A program made the translations under genes and the position numbers. From an uncultured Fidelibacterota bacterium (GTDB lineage: Bacteria; Fidelibacterota; Fidelibacteria; Fidelibacterales; Fidelibacteraceae), in the NCBI GenBank assembly GCA_937862595.1, contig CALMFL010000078.1:1-10186 (forward strand): a DNA stretch of 10,186 bases, written 5' to 3'. The notes under the pieces were generated by a model. The model did no database searches, had not been told where the DNA came from, and worked only from the letters and a program-made list of their open reading frames with translations. Position 1 is the first letter of the stretch. Every line of letters starts with the position of its first letter. Shown one piece after another: positions 1 to 6,554 of this stretch.

Positions 1-361
1 ATGAAAAGTCATTGAACATCAGTGAAGGTACGGATTGCGCCCGTTCCTGGCTCAGGGGATGCTTGAACTTTCCGAATGTCACGGCAACGGCGGGACGCAG
101 GTTTACTTTCAGATAGGCGTCAAGAAGCGGGACGGAGCACGCAAGATCCGCATGGATGCGTCCCTCGAGGGTTTCCCCCGAATTAATGCGCACGTCCAGC
201 CGTGCCCGACGGAGCACAAACTGATCCGTGACCGACTCCGCCGTATCCGCGATCCCGGCGTATCCGACCGCCTGAATGAACCCGCCGAGTTTTACCGCCG
301 GGATCTCGCCGGCATAAAGCAGGCCCGCCAGGACCAGTACGATCAATCCCCCCTTTTTCAT
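1..361 (-). CDS. Phosphate-selective porin (OprO/OprP-type) N-terminal part, truncated by window edge
   Basis: The gene reads leftward and leaves the window after about 120 codons. Residues 1-18 (MKKGGLIVLVLAGLLYAGEI) look like a Sec signal peptide, which fits an outer-membrane protein. The next part has the layout of the phosphate-selective porin O/P family: a first strand 'LGGFIQAVGYAG', a 'FVLRRARLDVR' strand, a 'DAYLKVNLRP' strand and then 'VTFGKFKHPLSQERAQS', the family's GKFK-P-x-x-E-R-x-x-S segment. The barrel would normally continue for several hundred residues outside the window. I chose ATG 361 because GAGG lies 9 bases upstream; an in-frame ATG at 376 would add five residues (MRRYD). 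The gene lies downstream of, and in the same direction as, the Rrf2 regulator, and shares an upstream motif with it. The solute carried is not evident; family members include general and anion porins. Confidence 0.75.
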   Translation of the reverse strand, partial: MKKGGLIVLVLAGLLYAGEIPAVKLGGFIQAVGYAGIADTAESVTDQFVLRRARLDVRINSGETLEGRIHADLACSVPLLDAYLKVNLRPAVAVTFGKFKHPLSQERAQSVPSLMFNDFS

Positions 362-414
362 ATCATATCGCCTCATGTTTTTTCCGTTCCATGTTCTTTA
401 TTCTACTATGATCA

Positions 415-435
415 TATTGTCTATCGGCTTTATAG
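415..435 (-). promoter_or_regulatory. Candidate Rrf2-family operator upstream of the porin gene
   Basis: On the plus strand this reads TATTGTCTA-N6-TTATAG, identical at all 15 non-spacer positions to 880-900 upstream of the Rrf2 gene. Read on the minus strand it contains the small dyad CTAT-N7-ATAG. It lies 54 bases upstream of the porin ATG at 361, and is preceded by TATATG at the place where the Rrf2 copy is preceded by its -10 box TATACT. No good -35 box is visible for the porin. Operator function is inferred from the duplication and the neighbouring regulator gene. Confidence 0.5.
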
Positions 436-454
436 CATATAAGGGTAAAAAAAA

Positions 455-862
455 CTATTCGATCAGGTCGCGGAAGGTCAGGTGCTCCAGGGTATCGGAA
501 ATGTAATTCCGGATCTGCCTGAAAACGTCAAGAAGTTTGGGACTTTTCTCGATCGGGGTGTGTTCAAAAAAATAGGTGCTGACCGATTCAACGGGCGCCA
601 GCGCGCCGTCCATCAGGCGGATGATCTCCGCTACGTTGATTTCACCCGGATCTTTCGCCAGCCGGTATCCCCCGTCCGGTCCTTTCTGACTTTTCACGTA
701 CCCGCTGCGCTTGAGGATGAGCAGGATCTGCTCGAGATATTTTTTGGGAATGCCCTTGTTCTCCGCGATCTTTCCGATCGTGCACAGTTGCCCCTTCTCG
801 TGGAGTTCCGACAGGTCGATCAGAGCCAGGCAGGCATATTCGCTCTTTACGGACAGCTTCAT
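455..862 (-). CDS. Rrf2-family transcriptional regulator without Fe-S cysteines
   Basis: A 135-residue protein of normal Rrf2 length. It opens with MKLSVKSEYACLAL, typical of the family, followed by the helix-turn-helix (about residues 26-55, including 'GIPKKYLEQILLILKRSGYV') and the wing 'KGPDGGYRLA' (60-69). A dimerisation helix follows to the end. The three cysteines that hold the cluster in IscR/NsrR-type members are absent: the region about 85-110 has no cysteine, and the only two (C11, C27) are in the DNA-binding half. It is therefore more likely a ligand- or protein-controlled member such as the CymR branch than an Fe-S sensor. The start is supported by AGAGGTG five bases before the ATG. 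A strong promoter and a motif repeated before the downstream porin suggest autoregulation and control of that porin (inference). Confidence 0.9.
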   Translation of the reverse strand: MKLSVKSEYACLALIDLSELHEKGQLCTIGKIAENKGIPKKYLEQILLILKRSGYVKSQKGPDGGYRLAKDPGEINVAEIIRLMDGALAPVESVSTYFFEHTPIEKSPKLLDVFRQIRNYISDTLEHLTFRDLIE

Positions 863-879
863 AGGGCACCTCTTCGGGT

Positions 880-900
880 TATTGTCTACTAATCTTATAG
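880..900 (-). promoter_or_regulatory. Candidate autoregulatory operator of the Rrf2 gene
   Basis: Plus-strand TATTGTCTA-N6-TTATAG, matching 415-435 at 15 of 21 positions with all differences in the six-base spacer. It begins immediately downstream of the -10 box in the direction of transcription, so a bound protein would cover the transcription start and block initiation. A further partial copy (TATTGTAC) lies at 910-917 between the -10 and -35 boxes. Confidence 0.5.
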
Positions 901-929
901 AGTATATCGTATTGTACCGTCAATGTCAA
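901..929 (-). promoter_or_regulatory. Sigma70-type promoter of the Rrf2 gene
   Basis: On the minus strand TTGACA (929-924) and TATACT (906-901) are separated by exactly 17 bases, close to the sigma70 consensus. The -10 box is about 40 bases upstream of the Rrf2 ATG at 862. This is the best promoter match in the window. Confidence 0.75.
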
Positions 930-965
930 GAATTTTTTTGTTCCGGCCTGCCCGGGGATTTCCCG

Positions 966-994
966 TTGCCGATGGGAGCTAAATGCTTTACATT
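966..994 (+). promoter_or_regulatory. Weak candidate promoter for the TspO-amidase-peptidase run
   Basis: TTGCCG (966-971) and TACATT (989-994) are 17 bases apart, 37 bases before the first ATG at 1032. Both boxes are imperfect. It is the best pair I can find in the 169-base divergent gap between the Rrf2 gene and the plus-strand run. Confidence 0.3.
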
Positions 995-1031
995 ACGACA
1001 ATTGCACTAAACAACGACAAGGAGGCTTATC

Positions 1032-1844
1032 ATGAACGCTGCATTAAGCCTGAAGACCCGGCACGTCCTGCTCGCATCGCTGAACATCCTGTTCTACGCC
1101 GGGATGCTCGCCGTCAACGCCCTGGCCAACGCCCTGCCCATCAACGGGCTCAATACCGGGGACGTGTCCGCGCTCTACCCGAATCTTTTCGTTCCGGCGG
1201 GCCTGACTTTTTCCATCTGGGCGCTGATCTATCTTTTGCTGTTCTTCTACGTCGTCTACGGACTGTATGTCTCCCTCACGGACACCTTCGACGGGGTGAT
1301 CACCCTCAAGACCCAAATCATCTTCTCCCTGACCTGCTTTGTCAATGCCGCCTGGATCTTTTTATGGCACTATAAGCTGATCCTCCTTTCCGAACTGGCC
1401 ATGCTGCTCTTCCTTGCCCTCCTGATCCGCCTGTTCCTGGATACCGAGAAGCTGAAGCTGCACGGGTTTATCAAGGCCGTCGCCGTAAAGATACCCGTCA
1501 GCGTTTACCTCGGCTGGATCACCGTCGCGACCATTGCCAACACGACGGCCCTGCTGGTGGCGCGCGGCTGGAACGCGTGGGGGATTCCCGAAAACATCTG
1601 GACGATGATCATGATGACCGCAGCCCTGGTCATCGCGGTCCTGATGCTGTCGAAACGCGGCAACGTCGCGTTTTCCCTGGTCGTGGCCTGGGCGCTGATC
1701 GGGATCATTTTAAAACGCACGGCACAGGAATACGTGTACCTGGATATCGTGACCGCCGCCTACGCCATGCTGGCCGTCCTGACCGTGCTGATCGTGATCA
1801 CCCTTATCAAACGCCCGAAAGTCAAGCCGGTCCGCGAAGCCTGA
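1032..1844 (+). CDS. Extended TspO/MBR-like (tryptophan-rich sensory) membrane protein
   Basis: A 270-residue, very hydrophobic protein with about seven or eight predicted membrane helices (roughly 11-31, 58-80, 95-112, 116-136, 148-176, 190-206, 212-227, 238-259). Residues 49-69, from 'YPNLFVPAG' into 'FSIWALIYLLL', resemble the TspO first-loop/helix signature (P-x-x-x-F-x-x-W-x-x-L-Y). 'KIPVSVYLGWITVATIAN' (153-170) resembles the later TspO helix around its 'W-x-x-x-A-x-x-x-N' pattern. Classical TspO proteins are about 160 residues with five helices, so this belongs to a longer branch. TspO proteins bind tetrapyrroles or sterols and act in stress signalling; the role of the long branch is unclear. 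The start is fixed by AAGGAGG six bases before the ATG. The gene heads a run with the amidase 28 bases downstream. Confidence 0.7.
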   Translation: MNAALSLKTRHVLLASLNILFYAGMLAVNALANALPINGLNTGDVSALYPNLFVPAGLTFSIWALIYLLLFFYVVYGLYVSLTDTFDGVITLKTQIIFSLTCFVNAAWIFLWHYKLILLSELAMLLFLALLIRLFLDTEKLKLHGFIKAVAVKIPVSVYLGWITVATIANTTALLVARGWNAWGIPENIWTMIMMTAALVIAVLMLSKRGNVAFSLVVAWALIGIILKRTAQEYVYLDIVTAAYAMLAVLTVLIVITLIKRPKVKPVREA

Positions 1845-1872
1845 CGGCGCCGCCCCGACAAGGAGCTGACCC

Positions 1873-3468
1873 ATGCTGAAACAGAATAACCTGACCCGAA
1901 CAGTCCGCTTTGCGCTGACACTGCTTTGGATTCTTCTTTCTGCCTGCCGGCAGAATACTCCGGCGGTGAATCGTGGGGACCTCCCTTTCCCCGAAACGGA
2001 GATCTCCGGGATACGGGCCCGTTACGCCGACGGCAGTCTGAGCGCCGAGGCCCTCGTGCGGGAATATCTGCAGCGCATCAAAACCGTCGACGAGACCGGA
2101 CCGGCGATCCATGCCCTGATCACGGTCAATCCGGATGCGATCCGGATCGCGAAAGTCCTCGACCGGGAAATGAAAGAAGGCAGGATCCGCGGGCCTCTGC
2201 ACGGGATCCCCGTCGTGCTGAAAGACAATATCGATACGCAGGACAGGATGCCGGCCACCGCAGGATCGCGGGCATTGAAAGACTCCTATCCCCTGCAGGA
2301 CAGTTATGTCGCAAACCAGCTCCGCAAGGCCGGCGCGGTCATTCTGGGAAAAGCCAATCTCAGCGAATGGGCGAATTTCCGGGGAGAACTTTCGTCCAGC
2401 GGCTGGAGCGGCGTGGGCGGGCAGACGAAAAACCCCTATGCCCTGAGACGCAATCCCTGCGGCTCCAGTTCGGGATCCGCCGCGGCCGTATCCGCTAACC
2501 TTACGATGCTTGCGATCGGCACCGAGACCAACGGTTCGATCGTGTGCCCCTCGCACGCGAACGGGATCGTCGGCATCAAACCCACGGTCGGACTGATCAG
2601 CCGTTCGGGCATCATCCCCATTTCCCGCACCCAGGACACGGCCGGACCCATGGCGCGCACGGTCCGGGACGCCGCGATCTGCCTGGGCGTCCTGACCGCC
2701 GTCGACCCGCAGGATGAAAAAACGCAGCAGGCGGGACGAAGGGCACACACGGATTATACGCAGTTCCTGAAGCGGGAGGGACTTCAGGGAAAACGCATCG
2801 GCTATTACACCGCCTTTCGCGGCATCAATTTCAAGGTGGACGCCCTGATGGATTCCGCCGTCGCCTTCATGAAAACGCAGGGGGCAACGGTCGTCGAGAT
2901 CGGCGATATCCTGGCCGAAGGCACCGAAGACCGTTCCTTTGAGGTCATGCTCTTCGAATACAAAGACGGACTGAACAACTATTTCAAGTCCCTGGGGCCG
3001 GAGGCTCCCGTGAAGGACCTGGCGGACCTGATCGCCTTCAACCTCTCCGATCCCGTCGAGCTTGAATTCTATAATCAGAAATATCTGGAAATGGCGCAGG
3101 AAAAGGACGGGCTGGATTCCGAAACCTATCGGGATGCCTTGCGCAGCATGCTGGAAGGCAGCCGCGAGCAGGGCATCGACCGCGTGATGAACGAGCATGA
3201 ACTGGACGCCCTCATCGCCCCGACCGGTACGCCCGCCTGGTTCACGGATCTCCTCAACGGGGACATCTTCCAGTTCGGGTCCTCCTCGCCCGCGGCCATC
3301 TCCGGCTATCCCAATATCACCGTTCCCATGGGGTTTATCGGCGAACTGCCGGTCGGCATTTCCATCTTCGGAAGGGCCTGGAGCGAACCGGTGCTCCTGG
3401 AGATCGCCTATGCCTACGAACAGGGGACCCGGCACCGCAGAGCCCCGCGTTTCCTGGAAGACTATTGA
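1873..3468 (+). CDS. Amidase-signature family hydrolase, predicted lipoprotein
   Basis: A 531-residue protein hydrolysing amide bonds with a Ser-cisSer-Lys triad. The N-terminus carries a lipoprotein signal with lipobox L-S-A-C, giving lipidated Cys25, so the enzyme should be membrane-anchored outside the cytoplasm. The triad is visible as Lys117 in 'GIPVVLKDNIDT', cis-Ser198 in 'CGSSSGSAAA' and nucleophile Ser222 in 'GTETNGSIVCPS'; the 24-residue Ser-Ser spacing matches GatA. The export signal and lack of gatB/gatC neighbours argue against a tRNA amidotransferase subunit; peptide amidase or a related secreted amidase is more likely. AAGGAG lies seven bases before the ATG. It sits between the TspO-like gene (28 bases) and the S58 peptidase gene (58 bases), suggesting joint transcription. 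The substrate is not evident. Confidence 0.9.
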   Translation: MLKQNNLTRTVRFALTLLWILLSACRQNTPAVNRGDLPFPETEISGIRARYADGSLSAEALVREYLQRIKTVDETGPAIHALITVNPDAIRIAKVLDREMKEGRIRGPLHGIPVVLKDNIDTQDRMPATAGSRALKDSYPLQDSYVANQLRKAGAVILGKANLSEWANFRGELSSSGWSGVGGQTKNPYALRRNPCGSSSGSAAAVSANLTMLAIGTETNGSIVCPSHANGIVGIKPTVGLISRSGIIPISRTQDTAGPMARTVRDAAICLGVLTAVDPQDEKTQQAGRRAHTDYTQFLKREGLQGKRIGYYTAFRGINFKVDALMDSAVAFMKTQGATVVEIGDILAEGTEDRSFEVMLFEYKDGLNNYFKSLGPEAPVKDLADLIAFNLSDPVELEFYNQKYLEMAQEKDGLDSETYRDALRSMLEGSREQGIDRVMNEHELDALIAPTGTPAWFTDLLNGDIFQFGSSSPAAISGYPNITVPMGFIGELPVGISIFGRAWSEPVLLEIAYAYEQGTRHRRAPRFLEDY

Positions 3469-3526
3469 AATGCGGTCATCCTGCACATTTGATCAATGAC
3501 ACCTTTGACGATAAGGAACCTGAGAC

Positions 3527-4663
3527 ATGAAAAAATATGCCGTGATTATTTTGCTCCTTCTGCTGGCGGGAACGTCCGCCTTTGCCGGCTCCGGACGGGC
3601 GCGGGACTACGGAATTGAGATCGGGGTGCTGAAACCCGGAAAACTGAACGCGATCACGGATGTCGGCGGGGTCCTGGTCGGCCACACGACCCTTGTTTCC
3701 GGCGAGAACATCCGGACCGGGGTGACGGCGATCCTGCCCTGTGCGGGGAACATCTATCAGATGAAAGTGCCCGCCGCGATCCATATCGGGAACGGCTTCG
3801 GCAAGCTTGCCGGGTACAGCCAGGTGAAGGAGCTGGGCAATATCGAGACCCCCATTATCCTGACGAATACGCTGAGCGTGCCCGCGGCCTCGGACGCGCT
3901 GATCACCTATACCCTGAACATGACGGGAAATGAGAACGTGCGGTCGGTCAATCCGCTCGTCGGCGAGACCAACGACAGCTGGCTGAACGATATCCGCGGA
4001 CGCCATGTCCGGGAGGAGCATGTCCTTTCCGCCATCCGGAACGCCAAAGGCGGGAAGGTCAGGGAAGGAAATGTCGGCGCCGGCACGGGGACGGTCTGCT
4101 TCGGCTACAAGGGCGGGATCGGCACCTCCTCGCGGAAATTACCCGCTTCGCTCGGCGGCTACACGGTCGGCGTGCTGGTTCAAAGCAATTTCGGCGGGGT
4201 GCTCCAAATAAACGGCGTGCCGATCGGAGAGGAACTCGGCAAGTATTCCTTCCGTGACGACCTTCTCAACGCCGCCGACGGCTCCTGTATGATCGTGGTC
4301 GTTACCGACGCTCCCCTCTGCGCGCGGAACCTCGAACGGCTGGCGAAACGCGCCATGATGGGACTTGCCAAAACGGGCGGCATTGCCTCGAACGGCAGCG
4401 GGGATTATGTTATCGCGCTGTCCGCCGCGGCGGAAAATTTCATCCCGCACGCGGATGAGGGAAGCCTTTATGCAAGCACGGTCCTGCGCAACGACGATAT
4501 CTCCGCGCTCTTTCTTGCCGTTATCGAAGCGACCGAAGAGGCGATCGTCAACTCCCTCTTCGCCGCGGAAACCCTGAGCGGCCGGGACGGGCACGTCGTG
4601 GAAGCCCTGCCCGTTCCGCAGGTGCTTGAGATCATGAAAAAATACAATAAGATCAATAAGTGA
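3527..4663 (+). CDS. P1/DmpA-family (S58) N-terminal nucleophile aminopeptidase, exported
   Basis: A 378-residue protein with a Sec signal peptide (cleavage likely after AFA, residue 20). The rest matches the DmpA/P1 aminopeptidase family: 'NAITDVGGVLVGHTT' (41-55), 'TNTLSVPAASDAL' region (113-125), 'GNVGAGTGTVCFGYKGGIG' (181-199), 'GYTVGVLVQSNFGG' (211-224) and 'DGSCMIVVVTDAPL' (251-264). In DmpA the chain cuts itself at a Gly-Ser bond to expose the nucleophile; the equivalent here is Gly252-Ser253. Such enzymes release N-terminal residues, some from D-amino-acid or beta-peptides or from peptide amides. It follows the amidase by 58 bases, and its stop overlaps the possible GTG start of the acetyltransferase. 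AAGGA lies nine bases before the ATG. A periplasmic role beside the exported amidase is inferred. Confidence 0.9.
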   Translation: MKKYAVIILLLLLAGTSAFAGSGRARDYGIEIGVLKPGKLNAITDVGGVLVGHTTLVSGENIRTGVTAILPCAGNIYQMKVPAAIHIGNGFGKLAGYSQVKELGNIETPIILTNTLSVPAASDALITYTLNMTGNENVRSVNPLVGETNDSWLNDIRGRHVREEHVLSAIRNAKGGKVREGNVGAGTGTVCFGYKGGIGTSSRKLPASLGGYTVGVLVQSNFGGVLQINGVPIGEELGKYSFRDDLLNAADGSCMIVVVTDAPLCARNLERLAKRAMMGLAKTGGIASNGSGDYVIALSAAAENFIPHADEGSLYASTVLRNDDISALFLAVIEATEEAIVNSLFAAETLSGRDGHVVEALPVPQVLEIMKKYNKINK

Positions 4664-5175
4664 ATACATCCATGGAATTACGCTTCACGGATATTACGGA
4701 CCGGGATTATCCCGTTGTCAAAGCCATCTATGACCATTACATCCTGCATTCCACGGCGACCTTTCACACGGAACCGCTCACGATCGCCGAGCTAAAGGAG
4801 ATGATCCCCGCGAGACATCCGCGCTACCGTTCCTTTCTGATACATTGCGACGACGCGGTCTGCGGGTTTTGCTATTTTGCGCCCTATAAGAAACGCCCGG
4901 CCTACGACCGCAGTGCAGAGGTGACGATCTACCTGAAACCCTCATTTACCGGCAAAGGGATCGGGCGAACCGCCCTGGAGCGGCTTGACGTCCTGGCGAA
5001 AGAAAGCGGGATCAAGGTCCTGCTGGGCATTATTTCGGGGGATAACAAGACAAGCATCCGGCTTTTCGAACGCTGCGGCTATTCCGTCTGCGCGCATTTC
5101 CGGGAGGTCGGCGAAAAATTCGGCCGTGTCCTGGATGTCGTGGGATATGAAAAAATTCTGGATCCTTCAAAATGA
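4660..5175 (+). CDS. GNAT N-acetyltransferase, phosphinothricin/methionine-sulfoximine acetyltransferase-like
   Basis: A 171-residue GNAT protein from GTG 4660, or 167 from ATG 4672. The acetyl-CoA pyrophosphate-binding loop is 'FTGKGIGRTAL' (96-106, R/Q-x-x-G-x-G/A pattern), preceded by 'KKRPAYDRSAEVTIYL' (77-92), which matches the 'RPAY...E...YV' segment of the PAT/MddA/YncA subgroup. 'NKTSIRLFERCGY' (129-141) is the usual last conserved block. The subgroup acetylates small amines such as phosphinothricin, methionine sulfoximine or amino acids; the native substrate is not predictable here. GTG 4660 overlaps the peptidase stop in GTGA, allowing coupled translation, but neither start has a clear ribosome binding site. 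It is the last gene of the plus-strand run, ending at a hairpin. Confidence 0.85.
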   Translation: MNTSMELRFTDITDRDYPVVKAIYDHYILHSTATFHTEPLTIAELKEMIPARHPRYRSFLIHCDDAVCGFCYFAPYKKRPAYDRSAEVTIYLKPSFTGKGIGRTALERLDVLAKESGIKVLLGIISGDNKTSIRLFERCGYSVCAHFREVGEKFGRVLDVVGYEKILDPSK

Positions 5176-5213
5176 CCGGAGCACCCGTCAATTGCGGTGT
5201 TTCCGGTGCTTTT
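5175..5213. terminator. Bidirectional hairpin terminator between convergent genes
   Basis: ACCGGA (5175-5180) pairs with TCCGGT (5202-5207), and the stem continues with CACC (5182-5185) against GGTG (5196-5199), leaving a small asymmetric bulge. TTTT follows at 5210-5213 on the plus strand; on the minus strand the hairpin is followed by TCATTTTG. It covers the stop of the acetyltransferase (5173-5175) and the stop of the DUF190 gene (5188-5190), so it could end both transcripts. Confidence 0.55.
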
Positions 5214-5571
5214 CCTCGCTTTGCTCACCGGCCGAATACTGGATCACGTCCACCGGGGAAGCGGTGATCAGGCCTCCGAAGGCCGTTCGTTCAAGCAGTT
5301 CGTTGAGAAGGGGAAGGAACGCTTCGATCTTTTCCTGCTCGTCCACGATCTCGACAATGTGGGGCAGGTCCTCCGACAGGCGCAGGATCTTGCTGCTGTG
5401 AATGATCCTGCTGGTCGCGCCGAAACCCATGATCCCTTTGATCACCGTGGCTCCCGCAAGTCCGTGCTTTTTGGCTTCAAGCACGATCTTTTCATAGGCC
5501 GCCGTCGACCCGATCCGGTCCGAATCCCCCATCATGATGCGAAGCAAGGTCGCGTTCTTTTTCATCAGCAT
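5188..5571 (-). CDS. DUF190 family PII-like protein
   Basis: A 127-residue soluble protein when started at ATG 5571. It carries the DUF190 core: 'LLRIMMGDSDRI' (9-20), 'GLAGATVIKGIMGFGATSRIIHSSK' across 37-61, and 'LRLSEDLPHIVEIVDEQEKIEAFLP' across 63-87. The family folds like PII signal proteins and is often encoded beside crcB. GGAGG (5582-5578) lies six bases before ATG 5571 and overlaps the end of crcB, whose stop is two bases upstream. This makes 5571 a better start than the in-frame ATG at 5592 inside crcB. The arrangement implies translational coupling. A role in modulating the channel is inferred from neighbourhood only. The tail (about 113-127) is charged and probably disordered. Confidence 0.9.
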   Translation of the reverse strand: MLMKKNATLLRIMMGDSDRIGSTAAYEKIVLEAKKHGLAGATVIKGIMGFGATSRIIHSSKILRLSEDLPHIVEIVDEQEKIEAFLPLLNELLERTAFGGLITASPVDVIQYSAGEQSEEKHRKHRN

Positions 5572-5573
5572 GT

Positions 5574-5957
5574 TTATCCTCCGATCATCCATTTTGCAGC
5601 GAGATAGGCCAGGGCCAGGGCTCCCAGCGTCAGGAAGAGGTTCAGCCCCATATTGGCGAAGGCAAGCAGGTATTCCGAATCGCGCAGAAGTCCCGCCGTT
5701 TCGAACGCAAAGGTTGAAAAGGTCGTAAAGCCCCCGCAGAAACCGATGGTCAATAGTAGCCGCAGCCGCGGCGAGATCAGTCCCTGCACATCGAAATAAA
5801 AAATAATGAAGCCCAGCAGAAAGGTCCCCAGAACATTGACCGCCAGGGTCCCGTAGGGAAAGTTGGCCGGCAGGATCTTTTGCGTGAACCCGGAAATACC
5901 GTAGCGCAGGACCCCTCCCAGGGCCGCGCCGGCGGCAACCAGCAAATAATTGGTCAT
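5574..5957 (-). CDS. crcB: CrcB/Fluc fluoride ion channel
   Basis: A 127-residue membrane protein of normal Fluc length, which works as a dual-topology dimer exporting fluoride. Four helices are visible (about 3-22, 36-56, 66-88, 100-122). Family motifs are all present: 'GGVLRY' (14-19), 'GTLAVNVLGTFLLG' (36-49, with pore Asn41) and 'GFCGGFTTFSTF' (72-83, the phenylalanine and sodium-site segment). GAGGAG seven bases before ATG 5957 fixes this start over the in-frame GTG at 5972. The gene is followed at two bases by the DUF190 gene. The 125-base leader holds a small hairpin (GGTCC-GTAAA-GGACC on the minus strand), but I cannot find the fluoride riboswitch core. Confidence 0.95.
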   Translation of the reverse strand: MTNYLLVAAGAALGGVLRYGISGFTQKILPANFPYGTLAVNVLGTFLLGFIIFYFDVQGLISPRLRLLLTIGFCGGFTTFSTFAFETAGLLRDSEYLLAFANMGLNLFLTLGALALAYLAAKWMIGG

Positions 5958-6082
5958 TCGAACACTCCTCACCCTTATGTCACGGACAGGAAGGTCCTTT
6001 ACGGACCCGCATCATGAACAAAGATACGCAATCCTGCGGGTGTTTGGAAGCACTTTGAGCGCCGGCGGATACGGAAGCGCCC
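5958..6082 (-). other. Intergenic leader between ohrR and crcB
   Basis: This 125-base gap contains a five-base-pair hairpin, GGTCC-GTAAA-GGACC on the minus strand, and a weaker CGCA/TGCG hairpin. There is no T-run after either, no clear promoter, and no match I can see to the fluoride riboswitch. crcB may be transcribed from an unrecognised promoter here or by read-through from ohrR. Confidence 0.4.
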
Positions 6083-6532
6083 TTATATCTTTTCTTCCGA
6101 CAAAAACCCGACGATCCGCTTCAGTTTTTCCATCAGGTCGGCGACCTCTTTGACGCTGATCACCTCGGGAATGAATCCCCGGGCAAGCTTTCCAGGAATG
6201 GAGGCGGCGTCCTCCCTCAGCTGTCTCCCCTTTTCGCTCAGCCGGACGATGACCTTTCGTTCGTCCTGGCCGGACCGCTGCCGGCTGATAAGTTCAAGGG
6301 ATTCCATGCGTTTTAAAAGCGGGGTGACGGTATTCGTGTTGAGGATCAGTTTTTTTGAGACCTCATTGACCGTCATTTCATTGTTTTCCCACAGGACCAT
6401 CAGCACCAGATATTGCGGATAGGTCAGGCCCAGCTTTTCAAGATGCGGCTGATAGCGACGGGTAATGAGATGCGAGGCTGCGTAAAGGGGAAAACACAGC
6501 TGATTCTCCAGTTTAAGTTGTTCGTAGGTCAT
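6083..6532 (-). CDS. ohrR: OhrR, MarR-family organic hydroperoxide-sensing repressor (1-Cys type)
   Basis: A 149-residue winged-helix repressor. The N-terminus 'LENQLCFPLYAASHLITRRY' (8-27) matches OhrR closely and contains the peroxide-sensing Cys13. Tyr27 and Tyr38 correspond to the tyrosines that hydrogen-bond the reactive thiolate in Bacillus subtilis OhrR. The recognition helix is about 64-80 and the wing contains 'QDERKVIVRL' (89-98). Cys13 is the only cysteine, so inactivation should go through mixed disulfides with a small thiol or overoxidation (1-Cys type). AAAGGAG lies four bases before the ATG. It is the last gene of the ohr-gpx-ohrR run, 22 bases after gpx, and probably represses the operon from the dyads upstream of ohr. 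Confidence 0.92.
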   Translation of the reverse strand: MTYEQLKLENQLCFPLYAASHLITRRYQPHLEKLGLTYPQYLVLMVLWENNEMTVNEVSKKLILNTNTVTPLLKRMESLELISRQRSGQDERKVIVRLSEKGRQLREDAASIPGKLARGFIPEVISVKEVADLMEKLKRIVGFLSEEKI

Positions 6533-6554
6533 CCGTCTCCTTTATGATGATGGC

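Noticed and set aside
35..442. 135-codon plus-strand open frame at the left edge
   Set aside because: It is antisense to the porin gene, whose signal peptide and GKFK motif are clear, and it shows no family features.
447..454. Run of eight T (minus strand) directly after the Rrf2 stop as an intrinsic terminator
   Set aside because: No stable GC-rich hairpin immediately precedes the run, so it is not supported as a terminator.
455..862. Fe-S cluster regulator IscR or NsrR
   Set aside because: The cluster-binding cysteines are missing from the region where those proteins carry them.
482..892. 136-codon plus-strand open frame
   Set aside because: It is opposite the Rrf2 gene, which has a perfect family N-terminus, a ribosome binding site and a promoter.
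1873..3468. GatA subunit of the tRNA amidotransferase
   Set aside because: It has a lipoprotein signal and no gatB or gatC beside it, so it should act outside the cytoplasm.
1822..3486. 554-codon open frame on the minus strand opposite the amidase gene
   Set aside because: The plus-strand frame carries the full amidase triad, lipobox and ribosome binding site. The antisense frame has low-complexity Gly/Asp/Arg-rich composition typical of a shadow in GC-rich DNA.
3476..4021. 181-codon minus-strand open frame opposite the S58 peptidase
   Set aside because: It overlaps the signal peptide and conserved blocks of the peptidase and shows no recognisable protein pattern.
5958..6082. Fluoride riboswitch before crcB
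   Set aside because: The hairpin GGTCC/GGACC is present, but I cannot align the conserved riboswitch core by eye.
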